Below, one piece after another: positions 1-7,063 of a DNA stretch of 64,000 nucleotides. Below the pieces are notes generated by a model, which was given only the letters and a program-made list of their open reading frames with translations, had not been told where the DNA came from and did no database searches. Positions within the stretch are counted from its first letter, which is position 1. Every line of letters begins with the position of its first letter. Source of the stretch: CAVPTL01 sp963727235. GTDB lineage: Bacteria > Actinomycetota > Thermoleophilia > Gaiellales > JAICJC01. The stretch spans positions 1 to 64,000 of the forward strand of contig CAVSFZ010000028.1 in NCBI GenBank assembly GCA_963727235.1. Direction: 5' to 3'. The position numbers were made by a program, and so were the translations under genes.

Positions 1-714
1 CTCGTGCACCACTGAGGCGTTTCGGCGCAGCAGCAGCCGCTGAAGGATGTCTGAGGCCACCTCCCAGGTGCCGCGGTCGTGCTCGACCCACACGTTGCAG
101 AAGCGGTTCAGTTCAGACAGGAGCTCGCCCGCCCAGGTCGGGTCGAGCCCGTTGGGTGCGTCGGCTTCGAGCCGCCGCAGCACGTCGAAGTCGTGATGAA
201 GCTGCCAGGCCTGGGGATCGAACCGGGCGATGTGGCAGCGGTCGAGCACCACCGGCTCGACGGTCGCGTACGGCCGGTCGAGCGACCCGAACTTGCCGTT
301 GCAGGCCAGCTCGATGCGCAGCTCGAGCTGCTCGCCGCCGGCGGCCTGCTCGAGCAGCAGCGCGTCGGGGCGGGGCCCTTCGTGGCTGGTGTTGAGCCCC
401 TGGATCGAGCGGCCGCCGATCCAAAGCGTCGCCTCGGAGTGGGTCACCCACAGCAGATCGACCCGGTGGCCGGCCCACTCGGGTGGCACGGTCGCCTCGA
501 TCCGAAACCAGAAGGTCGTCCACAGCGGCCCGAACTGCTCGCCCAGCTTGGCGTCGCGGTAGGCAAGCTGCTCGGCCTCCTCCAGCGAGATCCGATCGAC
601 CGGGCCCGACACCATCAGGCTGTCGGGATCACACCACTCGGGATAGATGTGGGCCGCGATCCGCTCGCCCACCTGGGCGATGCGGGTGCGGGTGTAGACG
701 GGATGGCGAAGCAT
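1..714 (-). CDS. alpha-mannosidase (GH38-like), N-terminal part, cut by window edge
   Basis: About 238 codons are open on the minus strand from an ATG at 714 to the left edge with no stop, so the gene continues outside the window. The translation begins MLRHPVYTRTRIAQVGERIA and contains the stretches FWFRIEATVPPEWAGHRVDL and LLWVTHSEATLWIGGRSIQG. These resemble the beta-rich N-terminal domain of bacterial and cytosolic alpha-mannosidases that precedes the GH38 catalytic domain. The catalytic part is not in the window, so activity cannot be judged. It would trim alpha-mannosides in the cytoplasm. It follows a small membrane-protein gene after a 24-bp gap and is probably co-transcribed with it. 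Confidence 0.8.
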   Translation of the reverse strand, partial: MLRHPVYTRTRIAQVGERIAAHIYPEWCDPDSLMVSGPVDRISLEEAEQLAYRDAKLGEQFGPLWTTFWFRIEATVPPEWAGHRVDLLWVTHSEATLWIGGRSIQGLNTSHEGPRPDALLLEQAAGGEQLELRIELACNGKFGSLDRPYATVEPVVLDRCHIARFDPQAWQLHHDFDVLRRLEADAPNGLDPTWAGELLSELNRFCNVWVEHDRGTWEVASDILQRLLLRRNASVVHE

Positions 715-738
715 CGTCGCCAGACGATAGAGGACGGG

Positions 739-1068
739 TCAGTGTGCGTTGAAGCTGAGCGCGAACCCGACCCAGCCCAATGCCACGACCGCCAGCGTCG
801 CGAGCACCACTCCGGCCGCAAACAATGCCCATCCGCTCCGGCCCGGCCGGGCGTGCCCGACGAATCCCAGTGTGATCACAGCGGTGGCCGCGAGCGCCTC
901 CGCCAGCACCGGCCAGGGTGCCGAGAAGCGGACTCCGTTGGGATTGCCCATGGCGTAGAGGCCGACCACCACCGCCACCCCGATCACCAGGCACATCAGG
1001 AGCGATGCGACCAGCGCCCGCGGTCTCAGCGCGCGGGTCTCCGGCCGGGTGGATTCGAGCGCAGGCAT
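739..1068 (-). CDS. small integral membrane protein, unknown function
   Basis: This 109-aa protein starts at an ATG. After a basic N-terminus it has three hydrophobic stretches, roughly residues 19-41, 50-70 and 80-105, so it is probably a three-helix membrane protein. I recognise no family motif. It sits between a secreted GH18-like protein (upstream, same strand) and the alpha-mannosidase, so a role near glycan use is possible but unsupported. The reading frame is continuous and GC-rich at third positions. A long plus-strand frame over the same bases looks like a shadow. Confidence 0.6.
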   Translation of the reverse strand: MPALESTRPETRALRPRALVASLLMCLVIGVAVVVGLYAMGNPNGVRFSAPWPVLAEALAATAVITLGFVGHARPGRSGWALFAAGVVLATLAVVALGWVGFALSFNAH

Positions 1069-1108
1069 GAAGTCACGTTCGCGCTCGGCGACTCAGATCC
1101 TCTTGGGC

Positions 1109-2155
1109 CTACGGGCGCGTGAAGGGGATCAGCTGCTTGCTGAATGCCCACGGCGCCTGCTCGAGCCCGGAGCAGTGATCGGAGTCGATCGCTCCCGGGC
1201 AGCCGCCGTTGTCGCGCTGCACCGCCCACGAACTCAACGTGGAGATCCCGACCTTCTTGGCAAACGCCCGCAGCGCCTTGACGTCGGGCAGGTGGGTGAC
1301 CTCGGTCTTGGCCGGGTAGTCGTCGATGCCGGGCAGCACGGTGTTACCCTCCATCGCCCACAGCGCCGCCGCTGTGCGGTGCGGATACAGCCGCTGTAGC
1401 TGGGCGTGCAGCCCCTTGGCGGCACTGATCGCCGCCGCGCCCATGCGGGTGGTCTTGCCGTCGTAGTAGTCGAAGGTCATGATGTTGACGACGTCCACCC
1501 GGGTGCCGTTGGCCTTGGCGTTCTCGAGCACCGCCAGCGCATCCGCCTCGAGGCCGTGCGGCGTGGTCGGCAGGGTGTACTCGACCTGGAGCCTGCGGCC
1601 GTTGTTCCGGGCCCAGTTCTCGACTTGGCGGAGCGCCTTGTTGCGACGGTCGATCGCGACCGTTCGGCCCAGCGAGAGATCTTCCACGTCCATGTCCAGG
1701 CGGGTGACGTCGAGGGTGGTGATCACCGACTTGTAGGCCGCCACCAGATCGGACAGCGAGTGACACGAGTCACCGATCTCGGTGCCGCCGTGGTCGGCGC
1801 TGTAGCCGCCAAACGACGGCACCACGTCGCCGCCCATCGACCGCAGCGTCGCGATCCCCGACAGGTAGCGTCCGCCGGCGACGGTCTGGGCCGGATCGCC
1901 GTTCCAGGCTGGGACGCACGATGTGCGCGAGGTCGCCTCAACGAACGCGAGCGTGAAGTAGCGCACCCCCGAGTGCCTGGCCACCAGCGGGATCCCGGCC
2001 GGCCGCCATGTCTCGAAGTAGGGCGCGTACACCCGCGAGGGCAGAAGCGGACGGGCGGTGGCGGCGCCGGCGGCGCCCAGGGCGACCGCGAAGGACGCTG
2101 TCACCGACAGCAGCAGCACCACGACGACCACCGCACGAGCCTTCACGGCGTACAT
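1109..2155 (-). CDS. secreted GH18-like glycosidase (chitinase family)
   Basis: This 348-aa protein has a clear signal peptide: a basic start, a long Val/Leu run and an Ala-rich cleavage region near residue 34. The body looks like a GH18 barrel. FTLAFVEA (about 68) fits an early beta strand, and LDMDVE places D154, D156 and E158 in a DxDxE arrangement, E158 being the expected catalytic acid. VVNIMTFDYYD (about 227) fits the later YD-type strand. The motif is a variant of the classical DGxDxDxE, so chitin is not assured; related actinobacterial secreted proteins are often called chitinases. Its ATG lies 1 bp downstream of the stop of the PEP-mutase-like gene, so the two are probably co-transcribed. 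Confidence 0.75.
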   Translation of the reverse strand: MYAVKARAVVVVVLLLSVTASFAVALGAAGAATARPLLPSRVYAPYFETWRPAGIPLVARHSGVRYFTLAFVEATSRTSCVPAWNGDPAQTVAGGRYLSGIATLRSMGGDVVPSFGGYSADHGGTEIGDSCHSLSDLVAAYKSVITTLDVTRLDMDVEDLSLGRTVAIDRRNKALRQVENWARNNGRRLQVEYTLPTTPHGLEADALAVLENAKANGTRVDVVNIMTFDYYDGKTTRMGAAAISAAKGLHAQLQRLYPHRTAAALWAMEGNTVLPGIDDYPAKTEVTHLPDVKALRAFAKKVGISTLSSWAVQRDNGGCPGAIDSDHCSGLEQAPWAFSKQLIPFTRP

Positions 2156-2156
2156 C

Positions 2157-2975
2157 CTACGGCTCGTGGGGCGGGAATGCCGCGTCTCGGTCGTCGGCGC
2201 TCAAACGGCTGTGGAAGTAGCCCGCGGAACCCATGTCCAACAGCTCGCGGGCGCCACTGACAAACGCGCCGTAGGCGACCCCGGCAAGCGCAGCCCCGGT
2301 GGAGACCCGGCGCACGCCCAGCTTCGCCAGCTCGTCCACCTTGGGCACGCCGGGCAGCATCAGCACGTTGACCGGCGCGTCGACCTGGGTCACCACCGCC
2401 GAGATCTCGGCCATCGACGTCAGGCCGGGGGCGTACACCACATCGGCGCCGGCGGCCCGGTAGGCCTGCAGCCTGGCGATCGTGTCCTCCAGATCCTCGA
2501 CGTCGTGCAGCAGGTTCTCGGCCCGCGCGGTCAGCACCATCGCATCGCCCTCGTGCGCGGCGGCGGCGGCGGCGGCCACCCGCTCGGTGGCCCGGCCGAG
2601 CTCGTCGATCGAGTCGGTGGCGGGGTCGTAGTCCTCGATCGAGCAGCCCGCCGCCCCGGCTGCCGACAGCAACCGCACAGTCTCCGCCACCCCTGCCGGG
2701 TCGGCGGCAAAGCAGCGCTCGCTGTCGACCGAGACCGGCAGCCCGGTGGCTGACGTGATGGCAGCCACGTGCGCGACCAACTCGTCGCGGGTGACCTGCT
2801 GATCACCGCGCCCCAGCGACCAGGCGAAACCGGCGCTGGTGGTGGCGATCGCCTCGCAGCCCAGCGACGCGAGCAGCCGGGCCGAGCCGACATCGAACGC
2901 ATTGGGCATGACGAAGATGCCCCGGCGGGCGTGCAGTTCGCGGAAGCGCGCGCGGCGCGGGTCGGAGGCGCTCAC
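2157..2975 (-). CDS. isocitrate lyase/PEP mutase superfamily enzyme
   Basis: A 272-aa TIM-barrel protein that cleaves or rearranges C-C or C-P bonds of 2-oxo or phospho acids with Mg2+. Family signs are FVMPNAFDVGSARLLASLG near the N-terminus, PVSVDSE (acidic metal-ligand strand) and CSIEDYDP (second acidic strand). The GTG start at 2975 overlaps the TGA of the upstream serine hydrolase as GTGA, so translation is probably coupled. The same frame runs upstream across the hydrolase gene but has no family similarity there. The KKCGH-type loop of true isocitrate lyases is absent. The exact substrate (carboxyphosphonoenolpyruvate mutase, oxaloacetase or methylisocitrate type) cannot be told from sequence. 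Confidence 0.8.
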   Translation of the reverse strand: MSASDPRRARFRELHARRGIFVMPNAFDVGSARLLASLGCEAIATTSAGFAWSLGRGDQQVTRDELVAHVAAITSATGLPVSVDSERCFAADPAGVAETVRLLSAAGAAGCSIEDYDPATDSIDELGRATERVAAAAAAAHEGDAMVLTARAENLLHDVEDLEDTIARLQAYRAAGADVVYAPGLTSMAEISAVVTQVDAPVNVLMLPGVPKVDELAKLGVRRVSTGAALAGVAYGAFVSGARELLDMGSAGYFHSRLSADDRDAAFPPHEP

Positions 2976-4096
2976 GAGGCCACCATCTGGGCGATCGCCT
3001 GAGCGGCCCTGGCGGCCTGCAGCTCGACTTCGACATCGCTGGCCTCCGCCTGCGACGACTGCTTGGCCACCACCACCCTGCGGTCGGGATCGACATAGAG
3101 CGACTGTCCGTAGATGCCGATGGCACAGGCCAGGCCCCGCTCCCATCGAGGCTGATACCAGGAGCTGCGGTAGGCCCAGCCGTCGAAGCCGGCGAGATCC
3201 GGCCCCGGGTCGGGCTCGCCGTGCTCGCGCAGATCGCGCACGAACTCGGCCGGCACCGCCCCTGCTCCATCCTCGATCACCAGCTGACCGACCCGGGCCA
3301 GGTCGCGAGCGGTCACGCACAGGCCGCCGGCCGCTCGTGCGCCCCCGGCCCGGTCGAGCGTGATGTCGGCGTCGGCCTCGGCCCCCATCGGCACCCACAG
3401 GTGCTCCGAGACGAGGTCGGCGTACGTCCCACCCCCCGCCCGCTCGCACACCCAGCCGAGCATGTCGGTGTTGATCGAGACGTACCGGAAAACCCCGCCG
3501 TGTTCGCCGGCGTGCTTGATGGTGCAGAGATAGGAGTGCAGATCGGGGCCGTCGCCCTGGCGTTGGTACCAGCCGGTGCTCTCGCGGTAGGCGCGCACGT
3601 CCTCGCCCGGGGTGTAGTCCTCGACGAAGGCGGCCCCAACCGTCATATCGAGCAGATGCCGGACGGTGGCGTCCTCGTAGCAGGAACCTGACGACTCGGG
3701 GATGTAGTCGACCACCGGGGCCTCGAGGTCGAGCCTGCCCGCCCCCGCCAGCGCGCCGGCGAGCAGTGCAGTGATCGATTTGGTGACGCTCATCATCAGG
3801 TGCGGCTCGTCGGGCGAGACGTCCGGCGCGTACCACTCAAAGGCGATGCTGCCGTCGACCAGCACCACAATCGCGTCGGTGGACGACTGCTTGAGGAACG
3901 TCGTCACTGCGATCGGACCATCGCCGGACGGGACGATCTCGGCCTGCAGCAGATTGCCCACCGGCGCGGCCGGCAGCTCCTTTGGAGTGCCGTGTCGCAC
4001 ACGCGCGGTGGGGATCAACTCGCGCACATGCCGGAAGCTCCAGTGGTTGTGAGCCGGTGCGAGCCAGTTGTCGAGTGTCGGGCGAGTTTCGCTCAC
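2972..4096 (-). CDS. serine hydrolase, class C beta-lactamase / 6-aminohexanoate-dimer hydrolase family
   Basis: A 374-aa serine hydrolase. The nucleophile motif is SVTK in MMSVTKSITALLAGAL (SxxK), followed by a beta-lactamase-like helical region. FRYVSINTDMLGWV occupies the place of the YxN tyrosine motif. The GTG at 4096 (VSETRPTLDNWLAP) gives a sensible N-terminus. A start further upstream (4138) would overlap the divergent DUF167 gene. There is no obvious signal peptide, so it is probably cytoplasmic, like nylon-oligomer hydrolases and related esterases or amidases. It overlaps the PEP-mutase-like gene by 4 bp. The substrate is unknown. Confidence 0.8.
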   Translation of the reverse strand: MSETRPTLDNWLAPAHNHWSFRHVRELIPTARVRHGTPKELPAAPVGNLLQAEIVPSGDGPIAVTTFLKQSSTDAIVVLVDGSIAFEWYAPDVSPDEPHLMMSVTKSITALLAGALAGAGRLDLEAPVVDYIPESSGSCYEDATVRHLLDMTVGAAFVEDYTPGEDVRAYRESTGWYQRQGDGPDLHSYLCTIKHAGEHGGVFRYVSINTDMLGWVCERAGGGTYADLVSEHLWVPMGAEADADITLDRAGGARAAGGLCVTARDLARVGQLVIEDGAGAVPAEFVRDLREHGEPDPGPDLAGFDGWAYRSSWYQPRWERGLACAIGIYGQSLYVDPDRRVVVAKQSSQAEASDVEVELQAARAAQAIAQMVAS

Positions 4097-4137
4097 ACCA
4101 CCACAATCGCAGATCCGAACCAGGCATGATCCAACCA

Positions 4138-4410
4138 ATGCGATCGCTCCTGCGTGTGCGAGTGTCGACCGGGGCCAACCGCTCCGCTGTATCCGGCCGC
4201 CTCGGCGAGGCCTGGAAGATCCGGATTGCCGCTCCTCCGGTGGACGGCAAGGCCAACTCGGAGCTGGTGCGGTTCATGGCCGAAAAGCTCGATGTCCCCC
4301 GCGACCACGTCTCCATCAAGTCCGGCCACACATCGCGCTCAAAGACGCTCACGGTGGAGGGGCTCTCCAGCGAGCAGGTCGCCCGGGCCCTCGCGGCGGG
4401 AGGTGAATAA
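4138..4410 (+). CDS. DUF167 (YggU-like) family protein
   Basis: A 90-aa protein with the DUF167 pattern: a first strand LRVRVSTGANRSAV, then WKIRIAAPPVDGKANSELVRFMA (the strongly conserved PP-x-GKAN segment) and VSIKSGHTSRSKTLTVEG. The family is widespread and has no settled biochemical role. Start ATG 4138; an in-frame ATG at 4126 is possible. It is divergent from the serine hydrolase. Its TAA stop (4408-4410) lies inside the first palindromic repeat, so the repeat supplies the end of this gene. Confidence 0.85.
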   Translation: MRSLLRVRVSTGANRSAVSGRLGEAWKIRIAAPPVDGKANSELVRFMAEKLDVPRDHVSIKSGHTSRSKTLTVEGLSSEQVARALAAGGE

Positions 4411-4432
4411 CGGTGCCTGGCACCGTTATTCA
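4404..4432. repeat. boundary palindrome copy 1 (CG-arm variant)
   Basis: A perfect 14+1+14 palindrome: arm TGAATAACGGTGCC, centre T (4418), mirrored arm. It lies between two plus-strand genes. It contains the TAA stop of the DUF167 gene, and a GTG (4413) that could be mistaken for the start of the next gene. It belongs to the nine-copy family in this window. Confidence 0.95.
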
Positions 4433-4436
4433 TCGC

Positions 4437-5405
4437 TTGACCGTCGGGGAGGTCGACCGGCTGGAGCCGTTGTGGCGCGCGCTGCACAGCCACAATCGCG
4501 CGATCGCACCCGAGCTCGAGCCGTACGCCGATGGCACGCAGTCGTGGGCGGTGCGGCGAGCGTTGTACCACCACGTGCTGGGCGAGGGCGGCGTCGCGGC
4601 GGTGGCCGTGGCGGGGGGCGCCGATGTCGGCTACCTGGTGGCGGGACAGACCGAGATGCCGTGGACGGCGACGCTCGAGGCACCCGACCGCGTGACCGAG
4701 CTGGTGACCCTGTTCGCCCGGCCCGAGGCCGACCATCGCGGGGTTGGCCCGGCCCTGCTGGACGTGTTCGACGCCGAGCTGCGCGCCGCGGGGGAGCCGG
4801 CCGCGCTGGTGGGGGTGCTGCCGCAGGATCAGCCGGCGGTGGCGCTGCTGCAGAGCCGCGGGTTCGCGCCCGCGTGGCTGACCATGACCCGCTTTGCCCG
4901 GCCACGGGAACACCCGCCGGTGGAGTTCGCGGTCGAGCCGGTGGCTCACGATGAGATCGATGCGCTGCGACCGCTGTGGCTCGAGCTGCATCACCACCAT
5001 CAGCGGATCGCCCCTCAGATGGGGCCGTTCCTGGGCGACGACGCATCGTGGGCGGCGATGCGCGAGGTGATGATGGACGACGCCCGCGACAACCTCGCCT
5101 TCCGGATCGGCCCGGCCGAAGCGCCGGTGGCGATGATGACCGGCTCAGCCGACCGCGACAGCGCGATCTGGGACGACATCTGGAGCACCGACACGAAGGT
5201 GGCGGAGCCGGATGTGCTGGTGGTCGCCGACGGCGCCCGCGGCGGCGGACTCGGATCGGCGCTGATGGACACCTACGACGATCACCTCCGGGCGCGGGGC
5301 ATCACCGACCAGCTGCTGGCCGCGGCAGCCACCAACCACGACCCGATCCGGCTGTACCAGCGACGCGGGTTTCGACCGGCTTGGCTAGAGCTGCAGCGGT
5401 TCTAA
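4437..5405 (+). CDS. tandem GNAT-family N-acetyltransferase
   Basis: About 322 aa with two GNAT folds in tandem. The first covers about 1-160 and the second, starting near VEFAVEPVAHDEIDALRPLW, the rest. Each half ends in a GNAT-like finish: VALLQSRGFAPAWLTMTRF and IRLYQRRGFRPAWLELQRF. The acetyl-CoA loop is best seen in the second half (DGARGGGLGSALMDTYDDHL). I chose TTG 4437 because the GTG at 4413 lies inside the palindrome and would put repeat-encoded residues at the N-terminus; 4413 cannot be excluded. The acceptor substrate is unknown. The TAA overlaps the stop of the convergent small gene. Confidence 0.8.
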   Translation: MTVGEVDRLEPLWRALHSHNRAIAPELEPYADGTQSWAVRRALYHHVLGEGGVAAVAVAGGADVGYLVAGQTEMPWTATLEAPDRVTELVTLFARPEADHRGVGPALLDVFDAELRAAGEPAALVGVLPQDQPAVALLQSRGFAPAWLTMTRFARPREHPPVEFAVEPVAHDEIDALRPLWLELHHHHQRIAPQMGPFLGDDASWAAMREVMMDDARDNLAFRIGPAEAPVAMMTGSADRDSAIWDDIWSTDTKVAEPDVLVVADGARGGGLGSALMDTYDDHLRARGITDQLLAAAATNHDPIRLYQRRGFRPAWLELQRF

Positions 5406-5560
5406 GCGTCCTCGGCGGCGTCCAGGATCACGTCTTCGAGCTCGAAGCTGTGGTGCACCTCGGCCACGTGCCGGTTGACCGCCGCCACCAGCTGGTCGTC
5501 GTCGGGCGCGGTGATGACCGCATCGCAGCCGACCTCCAGACAGCGCCACACGCGGGCCAC
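5402..5560 (-). CDS. DUF1059-like small protein
   Basis: A 52-aa frame from GTG 5560 to TAG 5402-5404. A purine-rich GGAGGCGGG sits just upstream, inside the end of the R2lox gene. The translation VARVWRCLEVGCDAVITAPD has two Cys (positions 7 and 12), followed by a helix with NRHVAEVHH. That is the small DUF1059 pattern (Cys pair plus two His) proposed to bind metal. It starts 2 bp after the R2lox stop and overlaps the GNAT stop by 2 bp. Short, but its similarity and position support a real gene. Function unknown. Confidence 0.7.
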   Translation of the reverse strand: MARVWRCLEVGCDAVITAPDDDQLVAAVNRHVAEVHHSFELEDVILDAAEDA

Positions 5561-5562
5561 CG

Positions 5563-6513
5563 TCAGCCCGCCTCCACCCCGACCACGAAATCGATGTCGG
5601 GGTCGAGGATCTGATCGATCAGCGTCGGGTCGGGTGTGATCCCCATCTCCCGGCAGCGGTTGCGATAGTGCCGCACCTTCATCGTCTGGTACTTCTCCAG
5701 GTCGAGCCCGGGCACCGCCTTCTGGTACTCCACCAAACCCACCACGTTGCCGCGGTACTCGTCGAACACCTCATGCACGATCGCCTCGTAGCTGGGGTGC
5801 TTCTCGATCAGGATCCGGCAGGCCGCTGTGCCAAAGGTGATGTGCCGGCCCTCGTCGGCGAGGATCCGCCTGAACCCCTGGCGCAGCGTCGGGAACGCGT
5901 CCCACATCTGTGTGGTGTCGATCACGATCTCGTAGGAGGGCATCGTCAAAACGCCCTCGGCGAACCCGTTGTAGGCGGCCGAGAAACGCACGAAGGCGGC
6001 CTCGATGTCGGCCTCGTCCCCGCCCGCGACGGCATCCATCAGCATCCCGCCAAACCGCGGCAGCGCCTCGTGCAGCACGTCCTTGACCTCGAACCGGCCG
6101 GTCGGATCGATCGTCGCCGAGCGCACCAGGAAGTGGGCAGCCACCTCGTCGGGCTCCAGCACGCCCACCACCCGGTCGTGCCACAGCATGAAGAACTCCG
6201 AATGCTTGGCCTCCTCCATCAGGAACGTGGACAGAAACATCGTCCAGTCGTAGCGGCGAAGCGCATGCGCCGCGGCCAGCATCGGCACCAGCTCGTCGGT
6301 GACGGCCTGCTCGCCGGCGAGGAACCGCACCGTCACCCCCAGCAGGCCTCGCCGCTGGTCGTCGTCGATCCGCCGCCAGTCCTCCGCGTCCTGGGTGTAG
6401 TCGAAGTCCTTGGGGTTCCAGGTGTTGCGAATCGCCTTCTCGTACTTGCGATAGATCGACCCTTCGACCATCTCGCGGGTGAAATGAAATTTCGACGCGA
6501 CGTCATCGCTCAC
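5563..6513 (-). CDS. R2-like ligand-binding oxidase (R2lox)
   Basis: A 316-aa ferritin-like di-metal oxidase of the R2lox group, known for a Mn/Fe cofactor and a Val-Tyr ether cross-link near a bound fatty acid. Ligand positions read as E68 (GEQAV), E101 and H104 (MEEAKH), E186 (YNGFAEG), and E221 and H224 (DEGRH). V71 and Y181 sit at the spacing expected for the cross-linked pair, after allowing about 19 extra residues between helices 2 and 3 relative to the mycobacterial protein as I remember it. All ligands are present, so it should be active. Start GTG 6513. It is followed at once by the DUF1059-like gene. Physiological substrate unknown for the family. Confidence 0.88.
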   Translation of the reverse strand: MSDDVASKFHFTREMVEGSIYRKYEKAIRNTWNPKDFDYTQDAEDWRRIDDDQRRGLLGVTVRFLAGEQAVTDELVPMLAAAHALRRYDWTMFLSTFLMEEAKHSEFFMLWHDRVVGVLEPDEVAAHFLVRSATIDPTGRFEVKDVLHEALPRFGGMLMDAVAGGDEADIEAAFVRFSAAYNGFAEGVLTMPSYEIVIDTTQMWDAFPTLRQGFRRILADEGRHITFGTAACRILIEKHPSYEAIVHEVFDEYRGNVVGLVEYQKAVPGLDLEKYQTMKVRHYRNRCREMGITPDPTLIDQILDPDIDFVVGVEAG

Positions 6514-6565
6514 GATTGCCGTCTCCCTCCGGACGCTCTCGATCCAAAAACGATACCTTGAAGGC

Positions 6566-7063
6566 GTGTCCGATCACGATCAGCCGCGAAACCACGAGTC
6601 CGAGGACGAGAAGCGCAACCGCCAGCTGGTGGAGCTTCTGAATGAGCTGCGGGTGGCCCTGCCAGGGGTGCAGATGCTGTTCGGGTTCCTGCTGGCGGTG
6701 CCGTTCTCGCAGCGATTCACCAGCATCACCTCCGGCCAGCGGCACGTGTACTTCGCCACGTTTCTGTCGGCTGCCCTGGCGTCGGCGTTCTTCATCGCTC
6801 CCACCAGCTTTCACCGGATCGTGTGGCAGCGTCATCTGAAGGAGCGGCTGGTGCGCATCTCGAGCATGCTGGCGCTGACCGGCACGGTGTTTCTGGCGGC
6901 TGCGATCTGCGGCTCGGTGACGCTCGTCACCAGCCTCCTGTTCGGCACCACCACGGCCGCCGCGATAGGCGGCCTGGCCACCGGCGTGCTGATAGCGCTG
7001 TGGTACGGATTGCCGCTGGCGGTACGCGTCAGCCGCCCCAAGGATCGCCCCGCCGAGCTGTGA
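6566..7063 (+). CDS. DUF6328-like membrane protein
   Basis: A 165-aa protein. A charged N-terminal 30 residues are followed by about four hydrophobic helices (near 36-50, 68-85, 105-128 and 133-155). NRQLVELLNELRVALPGVQM and then FGFLLAVPFSQRF match the DUF6328 pattern common in actinobacteria. Function unknown. GTG start at 6566, divergent from R2lox. Its TGA overlaps the GTG of the LigD ligase part (GTGA), suggesting co-translation with the two repair genes. Confidence 0.75.
   Translation: MSDHDQPRNHESEDEKRNRQLVELLNELRVALPGVQMLFGFLLAVPFSQRFTSITSGQRHVYFATFLSAALASAFFIAPTSFHRIVWQRHLKERLVRISSMLALTGTVFLAAAICGSVTLVTSLLFGTTTAAAIGGLATGVLIALWYGLPLAVRVSRPKDRPAEL

Noticed and set aside
79..1122. A 347-codon plus-strand frame over the alpha-mannosidase and membrane-protein genes
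   Set aside because: It has no family similarity and opposes a clear mannosidase frame; high-GC DNA gives such shadows.
2976..3836. In-frame upstream extension of the PEP-mutase-like gene
   Set aside because: It overlaps the serine hydrolase in another frame and loses family similarity.
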